A stretch of 64,000 bases of DNA from Mesorhizobium sp. M1E.F.Ca.ET.045.02.1.1 (GTDB lineage Bacteria; Pseudomonadota; Alphaproteobacteria; Rhizobiales; Rhizobiaceae). A program made the translations under genes and the position numbers. Location: NCBI RefSeq assembly GCF_003952485.1, contig NZ_CP034447.1, forward strand, positions 5,904,501 to 5,968,500, given 5' to 3'. The notes under the pieces were generated by a model. The model saw only the letters and a program-made list of their open reading frames with translations. It searched no databases and was not told where the DNA came from. Of this stretch, positions 59,020-64,000 are shown one piece after another (position 1 is the stretch's first letter; each line of letters begins with the position of its first letter).

Positions 59020-60321
59020 TTACTCTCTAAAGGCTCGGGTGATCTGGTCCTGCAACGGCTTCACCAGGTAGGACATCACCGAACGGTCTCCGGTCTTGAT
59101 GAAGGATTCCACCGGCATGCCGGGTACCAGCTTGACCTCGCCGAGGCGCGCGACCTCGGCGGCGGTCGTCTTGATGCGCACGGTGTAATAGCTGACGCCG
59201 GTGCGCTGATCGGTGGTAATGTCGGGCGAGATTCTCTCCACCACGCCTTCGATCTGCGGTGTCGTGCGCTGGTTGAATGCGGAAAAACGCAGCGATGCCG
59301 ACTGGCCGCCCCATAGCTGGTCGATATCGCTGGGCGCGATCTTGGCCTCCACCGCAAGGCTGTCATTGTCCGGCACGACCTGCATGATCGTCTGGCCGGG
59401 CTGGATCACGCCGCCGATGGTGTAGGCGAGCGACTGCTGCACGACGCCGTCCTGCGGCGCGCGAATGTCGACCCGCTTCAACTGATCCTCCGCGGCGACC
59501 TTGCGCTCGAAGAGTTCGCCCGTCTTGCCGTCGATGTCGCGCAGGTCGCGGTTGACTTCCGTGCTGAGGTCGAGGTCGATCTGGATGATCTGCAGCTTGA
59601 TCTCGGCGATGCGCCCCTGCGCCTGCGCCAGCGCGGCGACGAGCTGGCCGCGCTCGCCATCCAGGCGCGTCGCCTCGCGCTCGGTCGAGGTCAGGCGATC
59701 GATGGAGATGAGCTTCTTGCCCCAGAGCACGCGCACGGAAGCGAGCTCCTTTTGCACGAGTTCGATCTCCTTGCTCTTGGCTTCCATCTGCGCGGTGTCG
59801 CCGGCGATCTCCTTCTCGAGCTGGACGATGCGTTCGCCGAGCTGGCCCTTCTGGCCGGCGCGGGACGTGCGCCGCGTCTCGAAATGCTGCTTCTCGCCGG
59901 AGATCGCCTCGGCGACATCGGGATCGGCCGAACGAGCAAGGAGGTCGGCAGGAAAAGTGATGCTGTCAGCGCCCCGGCGCTCGGCATCGAGCCGCGCCTT
60001 GCGCGCCGTCAACTGATCGAGCGCCTTGCTCACCACCGCTAGATTGGCAGCCGGCACGGTGCGGTCGAGACGCAGCAAAAGGTCGCCGACTTTCACGAGG
60101 TCGCCATCGCGGGCATCGATCTCGGCAACGATGCCGCCGGTCGAATGCTGCACGTTCTTGACGTGGGAGTCGACGACGAGCGTGCCGGGGGCGATGACCG
60201 CGCCGGCGATCTCGGTGACCGAGGCCCAGCCGCCGACGCCTCCGGCAAGCAGGAGCACGGCTCCAAGCCCAAGCCGTGTGTAGAAGCGGATCGATGCATG
60301 GGAGGTGCCCGGCGCAGCCAC
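59020..60321 (-). CDS. HlyD-family periplasmic adaptor of type I secretion (PrtE type)
   Basis: 433 residues. One N-terminal membrane helix (LGLGAVLLLAGGVGGWASV), then the lipoyl half GAVIAPGTLVVDSHVKNVQHSTGGIVAEIDARDG, a long coiled coil (about 90-260), and the second lipoyl half VDIRAPQDGVVQQSLAYTIGGVIQPGQTIMQVVP with the C-terminal barrel. The GTG at 60321 has GAGGGAGGG seven bases upstream and directly follows the ABC stop; the ATG at 60345 would overlap that gene and has a poor site. It links the ABC exporter to an outer-membrane TolC not seen here. Confidence 0.9.
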   Translation of the reverse strand: MAAPGTSHASIRFYTRLGLGAVLLLAGGVGGWASVTEIAGAVIAPGTLVVDSHVKNVQHSTGGIVAEIDARDGDLVKVGDLLLRLDRTVPAANLAVVSKALDQLTARKARLDAERRGADSITFPADLLARSADPDVAEAISGEKQHFETRRTSRAGQKGQLGERIVQLEKEIAGDTAQMEAKSKEIELVQKELASVRVLWGKKLISIDRLTSTEREATRLDGERGQLVAALAQAQGRIAEIKLQIIQIDLDLSTEVNRDLRDIDGKTGELFERKVAAEDQLKRVDIRAPQDGVVQQSLAYTIGGVIQPGQTIMQVVPDNDSLAVEAKIAPSDIDQLWGGQSASLRFSAFNQRTTPQIEGVVERISPDITTDQRTGVSYYTVRIKTTAAEVARLGEVKLVPGMPVESFIKTGDRSVMSYLVKPLQDQITRAFRE

Positions 60322-60322
60322 G

Positions 60323-62389
60323 CTAGTTCCCTCCCTCGGTTCCATTGGCGGCAGCCTGCGGAGTGCCTTCCGCGGCCGCCCGCGGCGGCGGATTGGCCGT
60401 GGGCACCGCCCGCAGCATGGGGAACATCTTGGCGAAAACCTTGTCCTTCGGCCCAAACTCGTGGATGCGGCCGTGGCTCATCGCCAGGACGAAATCGACG
60501 GCTGCCAGCACGTTCGGACGATGAGCGACGATCACAACCACGCCGCCGCGTTCGCGAACGCCGAGCATCGCCCGCACCAATGCCTGCTCGCCATCCATGT
60601 CCAGGTTGGAGTTCGGCTCGTCGAGCACCACGAGAAACGGATCGCGGTAGAGGGCGCGGGCCAGGGCAATGCGCTGGCGCTGGCCGGCCGAAAGAGCCTC
60701 GCCATGCTCGCCGATCTCGGTCTCGTAGCCCTGGCGGAAGCCCACGATCAGGTCGTGCGCGCCAGCCGCCTTGGCCGCGGCGATGATTGCGGCGGGGTCG
60801 GCGTCCGTCTCGAAGCGGGCGATGTTGTCGGCGACGGTGCCGGCGAACAGCTCCACGTCCTGCGGCAGGTAGCCGATATGGCGGCCGCGCTCCGCCTGCG
60901 ACCACTGATCGAGATCGGCGCCGTCCAGCTTTATCCGGCCGACCACAGGCAACCAGGCCCCGACGAGCGCACGCACCAGAGTGGACTTTCCCGACCCGCT
61001 CGGGCCGATGATGCCGAGCGCGTGGCCAGCCTCCATGGCGAAGCTGGCATCCTGGACCAGCAGCCGCTGCGACCCCGGAGCCATGATCGCAACATTGTGC
61101 ATCATGACGTTGGCGCTCGGCGCCGGCAGCAGCATGGGTTCGGCCTCGGCGGGCAAGGCCGCCAGCACTTTGGTCAGCCGTTGCCAGCCCTGGCGCGCGC
61201 CCGCGAAGCCCTTCCAGTTGGCGATCGCAAGATCGACCGGCGCCAGCGCGCGGCCGCTGAGGATGGAAGCGGCGATGATGACGCCCGCCGTCGCCTGCTG
61301 TTCGATAACCAGCCAGGCGCCGATGCCGAGCATGGAGGACTGCAGCAGCATGCGCAGTATTCTCGATACCGCGCCGATGCCGCCGGCGACGTCGCTTACC
61401 TTGCGCTGGTCGGCAATGTAATCGAGGTTCGCATCTTCCCAGCGTGCGGCAAGCCCGCCGGCCATGCCCATGGCGGCGACGACTTCCGCATTGCGACTGC
61501 CGGCGGCGACCAACCCACCGCGCCGGTTCCCGCTCAAGGTTGCAGCCGATACCGGCTTTCGCGTCAGCCGCTCGGCAAGCATGGTCAGAGTGACCAGCAC
61601 GATCGCACCGAACAGCGCCGTAAGGCCAAGCACCCAGTGGAACATGAAGATGATGATCAGGTAGAGCGGCAGCCACGGCAGGTCGAAAAGCGCCGTCGGC
61701 CCCATACCGGACAGGAAGCCGCGCACGCTGTCGAGATCGCGCATCGGCTGCAGGCTGTCGTGCTCGCGCCCGGCCTTCAGCGGCAACCTCAGCACCGACG
61801 TATAAACGCGCTGACCAAGCGCCTCGTCGAGGGCGCCGCCAATGCGCACCAGCACGCGCCCGCGCACGAAATCGAGAACGCCCTGCCCGCAATAGAGGAT
61901 GACGAGCAATATCGAAATGCCCGCGAGTGTCGGCAGGCTGCGGCTCGGCAGCACGCGATCATAGATCTCGAGCATGTAGAGCGAGCCTGCAAGCATCAGC
62001 ACGTTGAGCATGCCGCTGAACAACCCGACCGCAAGAAAGGCCGACCGGCAGTTGGCAAGTGCCGCGGCCAGCTCGGAGCGAGCGGCGTTGGCCACCTGCC
62101 CGGTCGGCTTCACCGACGGCTTGCTCCGCGCCGCCGCGGGCCGACGGCGCGCGTCGCCGACGGCATTTTGCGCCGCGTCGCCGCGCGCGCGAAACATCAC
62201 CAGGCTACCGGCACCCGCCATCGCCACCGCGACGAGCATCGAGCCCATCGATGCATGCCGGCCTGAGCCGAAGAGAAAAAAGCCGGCGACGCATGCGACG
62301 AGGGCCAGGCCGAAAAGCCTGATCTTCGCCTGCGCCGAACCAAGCGTTGTCTTGCCCACCAACCCGAGCGACGCCTTACTGAACCCCAC
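60323..62389 (-). CDS. Type I secretion ABC transporter (PrtD/LapB-like, permease-ATPase)
   Basis: 688 residues. Two extra N-terminal helices (~20-60) precede a six-helix membrane domain (about 118-390, SLYMLEIYDRVLPSRSLPTLAGIS). The nucleotide-binding domain has Walker A GPSGSGKST, signature LSAGQRQRIALARAL, Walker B FLVVLDEPNSNLD and the H-loop IVAHRP. The arrangement is that of PrtD, which exports proteins with C-terminal signals. It is followed by the HlyD and adhesin genes, its likely cargo. Intact. Confidence 0.92.
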   Translation of the reverse strand: MGFSKASLGLVGKTTLGSAQAKIRLFGLALVACVAGFFLFGSGRHASMGSMLVAVAMAGAGSLVMFRARGDAAQNAVGDARRRPAAARSKPSVKPTGQVANAARSELAAALANCRSAFLAVGLFSGMLNVLMLAGSLYMLEIYDRVLPSRSLPTLAGISILLVILYCGQGVLDFVRGRVLVRIGGALDEALGQRVYTSVLRLPLKAGREHDSLQPMRDLDSVRGFLSGMGPTALFDLPWLPLYLIIIFMFHWVLGLTALFGAIVLVTLTMLAERLTRKPVSAATLSGNRRGGLVAAGSRNAEVVAAMGMAGGLAARWEDANLDYIADQRKVSDVAGGIGAVSRILRMLLQSSMLGIGAWLVIEQQATAGVIIAASILSGRALAPVDLAIANWKGFAGARQGWQRLTKVLAALPAEAEPMLLPAPSANVMMHNVAIMAPGSQRLLVQDASFAMEAGHALGIIGPSGSGKSTLVRALVGAWLPVVGRIKLDGADLDQWSQAERGRHIGYLPQDVELFAGTVADNIARFETDADPAAIIAAAKAAGAHDLIVGFRQGYETEIGEHGEALSAGQRQRIALARALYRDPFLVVLDEPNSNLDMDGEQALVRAMLGVRERGGVVVIVAHRPNVLAAVDFVLAMSHGRIHEFGPKDKVFAKMFPMLRAVPTANPPPRAAAEGTPQAAANGTEGGN

Positions 62390-62830
62390 GACTTGCCTCT
62401 CCCCATCAGGGACATGTCAGCCGCGCTCATCGGCGCATTGACCGCGCAAGGCGGCTGACTGGCCATGGCAAATAGCGCCGAGATTCAGCGCTCAAGTTCG
62501 AGAGGGAGGAGGATCGGCGTAGCGTCTGGCAACCCGCGGCGGCGGCCGGCGAACAGCAAAACGCGACATCGCCTCACGACGACTGGCGGCTCGATGGTGA
62601 TGCGGCGGCCGAAAAGCCGCACGGTTTCCCACCCCCTGTAGCGCCGTAACTCGTTGTTGCCGGTCGGGAGATTGTTTACGCTACTATATTAGAACATTAT
62701 TAACTCTATCTGAGCGTGCGTCAACGGGCAATTCGACGAAGAATTGGCCAGGTGGGGTTGAAGTATATGGGAGTATAACGCCGAGGGAAGCGAAGCGTCT
62801 CAATCCGCTTCCGCCGCGCTTGACCCGCCC
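62390..62830. promoter_or_regulatory. Upstream region of the type I secretion operon
   Basis: 441 bases without a gene. An A/T patch at 62676-62716 (TACTATATTAG, then AACATTATTAAC) contains TATAGT/TAATAT -10-like boxes readable toward the ABC gene, about 300 bases upstream of its start. The second HlyD gene ends just beyond. Promoter position is only a guess. Confidence 0.35.
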
Positions 62831-64000
62831 CTACTTCTGGCGGAACGCGGTGTGCAGGGACGCCGTCAGCGGGCCTAGTATGTAGTCCAGCGCGGTGCGC
62901 TCCTCCGTCACGATCATGACGGATGCCGGCATGCCGGGGTAGAGCTGGATCTGGGGCGCGGCGGCGAGTTCCTGCGCGTCGACCGCTATGTCGGCGACAT
63001 AATAGGGAAAGCCTGTCTTGGCATCGGTGACGCGGTCCGCCGAGATATGGGTCACGCGGCCGTGGATGACCGGCGTGGTGCGCTGCTTGTATGAGGTGAA
63101 GCGGACCTCGGCGGTCATGTCGGCACGCAGGCTGGATATGTCCTCGACGCGGACCTGCGCCTGAACGATCAGCGAATTCCTGGTCGGCACGATGTCGAGG
63201 ATCGTCTGGCCGGGGGCGACGATCGCGCCAGTCGAGAAAACAGTGAGGTCCATTACCTGGCCGTCATAGGGCGCGCGCACCTCGGCGCGGTCCACGGTGG
63301 TCTGCGCGGCGAACATCTTCGGCACCAGGTCGGCGAGGTTCGACTGCGTCTCGATCAGCATGGCAGAGAGTTTTGCGCGGCGCTCGTTGGTGAGCTGCGC
63401 AATCTGGCTTTCGAGCTCGGCCTTGCTCTGCCGGTTTCCCGCGATCTCGCCGAGCGCCTGGTCGATCAGGCCCTGCAGGTCGGAGGCAGAGCGATCGAGC
63501 TCCAGGATGCGAGGCTTCGTCGTCAGCCCGGCCTTCAGCAATTTGTTGAGGCCGGCCTTCTCGTCCAGGGTGGACTTGAGCTGCGCGCGAAAGGATTCCA
63601 CGCGCGCCTGCTTGCCATCGATCTGCTCGTCGAGCTCGGCGATCCGCTTCTGCAGGATCTGCCTGGCGCCCGCCATCTGCGCGCGCTGGCTTTCGAGGTC
63701 GGCGATCTGGTTGGCCATCGCGTCCTGCAGATAGGCCTGGTGCTCGGCGGTGATGTCCTTCGGGAAGGCCACCGCCTCGTGCCCGTCGAGCTCGGCGCGG
63801 ATGCGGGCATCGGTGGCGCGCAGCAGCGCATATTGCTGGGAATAGAGGTTGAATTCGGAACGGGCGCGGGTGTCGTCCAGCACCACCAGCACATCGCCTG
63901 CCGCGACGATGTCGCCGTCCTTGACCCGGATTTCCTTCACCGTGCCGCCATCGAAATGCTGGACGCTCTTGCGGTTGCCCTCGACCTTCACCACCGCATC
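62831..64000 (-). CDS. Second HlyD-family secretion adaptor, 5' end outside the window
   Basis: 390 codons are visible; the frame continues past the right edge. The same order as the first adaptor is seen: VKVEGNRKSVQHFDGGTVKEIRVKDGD lipoyl half, long coiled coil (MANQIADLESQRAQMAGARQIL...), VRAPYDGQVMDLTVFSTGAIVAPGQTILDIVP, and the C-terminal barrel ending SLHTAFRQK. It is clearly a paralogue, not a duplicate, of the 60321 gene. It probably belongs to another type I exporter whose ABC gene lies to the right. Confidence 0.9.
   Translation of the reverse strand, partial: DAVVKVEGNRKSVQHFDGGTVKEIRVKDGDIVAAGDVLVVLDDTRARSEFNLYSQQYALLRATDARIRAELDGHEAVAFPKDITAEHQAYLQDAMANQIADLESQRAQMAGARQILQKRIAELDEQIDGKQARVESFRAQLKSTLDEKAGLNKLLKAGLTTKPRILELDRSASDLQGLIDQALGEIAGNRQSKAELESQIAQLTNERRAKLSAMLIETQSNLADLVPKMFAAQTTVDRAEVRAPYDGQVMDLTVFSTGAIVAPGQTILDIVPTRNSLIVQAQVRVEDISSLRADMTAEVRFTSYKQRTTPVIHGRVTHISADRVTDAKTGFPYYVADIAVDAQELAAAPQIQLYPGMPASVMIVTEERTALDYILGPLTASLHTAFRQK

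Overview
The window reads as chromosomal DNA of a Mesorhizobium-like alphaproteobacterium (Hyphomicrobiales). This rests on high GC, the divergent epmA/efp pair, Omp25-type outer-membrane barrels, many class III nucleotide cyclases, a SARP-type regulator and palindromic intergenic mosaic repeats. The genus is inferred from remembered family sequences, not from a search. I saw no rRNA, tRNA, CRISPR array, transposase or integrase.

Layout, left half. 1-0.8 kb: the 5' end of epmA diverging from efp. 1.1-5.1 kb: convergent lipid-linked glycosylation genes (PIG-V-like transferase and a partner on +; GT2, methyltransferase and GtrA flippase on -). 5.3-7 kb: LysR and a YcaC-like hydrolase. 7.1-9.9 kb: persulfide/sulfur-stress locus (ArsR-rhodanese regulator, perfect operator palindrome, MBL-fold persulfide dioxygenase, MFS exporter). 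10-14.3 kb: acyltransferase, beta-propeller protein, HTH regulator, DUF899 protein and a small membrane protein. 14.5-18.5 kb: solitary amino-acid-type binding protein, transmembrane adenylate cyclase and a small cysteine-containing protein in one operon. 19-24.6 kb: peroxiredoxin-like protein, GFA protein, cardiolipin synthase with an EEP hydrolase, cupin/TetR pair. 24.6-31.6 kb: SARP-type regulator, a fusion of two sensor modules with an MFS transporter, an orphan ABC binding protein and a DUF1194 secreted protein, linked by two copies of a 73-bp promoter-like element.

Layout, right half. 31.7-38.3 kb: LacI-controlled sugar uptake (binding protein, two permeases, GH127 arabinofuranosidase, no ATPase). 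38.6-43.9 kb: a tight four-gene operon of coiled-coil protein, membrane-spanning OmpA-type repeat protein, Rab-like small GTPase and adenylate cyclase. This is the strongest candidate for an undescribed system. 44.4-52.5 kb: an apparent insertion flanked by a complete methyltransferase gene and a decayed direct copy of its 3' half; it carries an M35 metallopeptidase, an NTF2-like secreted protein, a diheme protein and a cyclase-AAA-TPR protein whose cyclase domain looks dead. 52.9-54.9 kb: tandem-barrel outer-membrane protein and a DHFR-like protein. 55-62.4 kb: type I secretion ABC transporter, HlyD adaptor and a 1302-residue repeat adhesin with four apparently identical 318-bp units. 62.8-64 kb: a second HlyD protein running off the edge.

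Recurrent themes are cyclic-nucleotide signalling (three class III cyclase genes, two with intact key residues), periplasmic binding proteins paired with unusual partners instead of ABC permeases, and envelope or surface proteins. Coordinates come from reading frames; start codons were moved where a ribosome binding site or the family's usual N-terminus argued for it. All domain calls are by eye.
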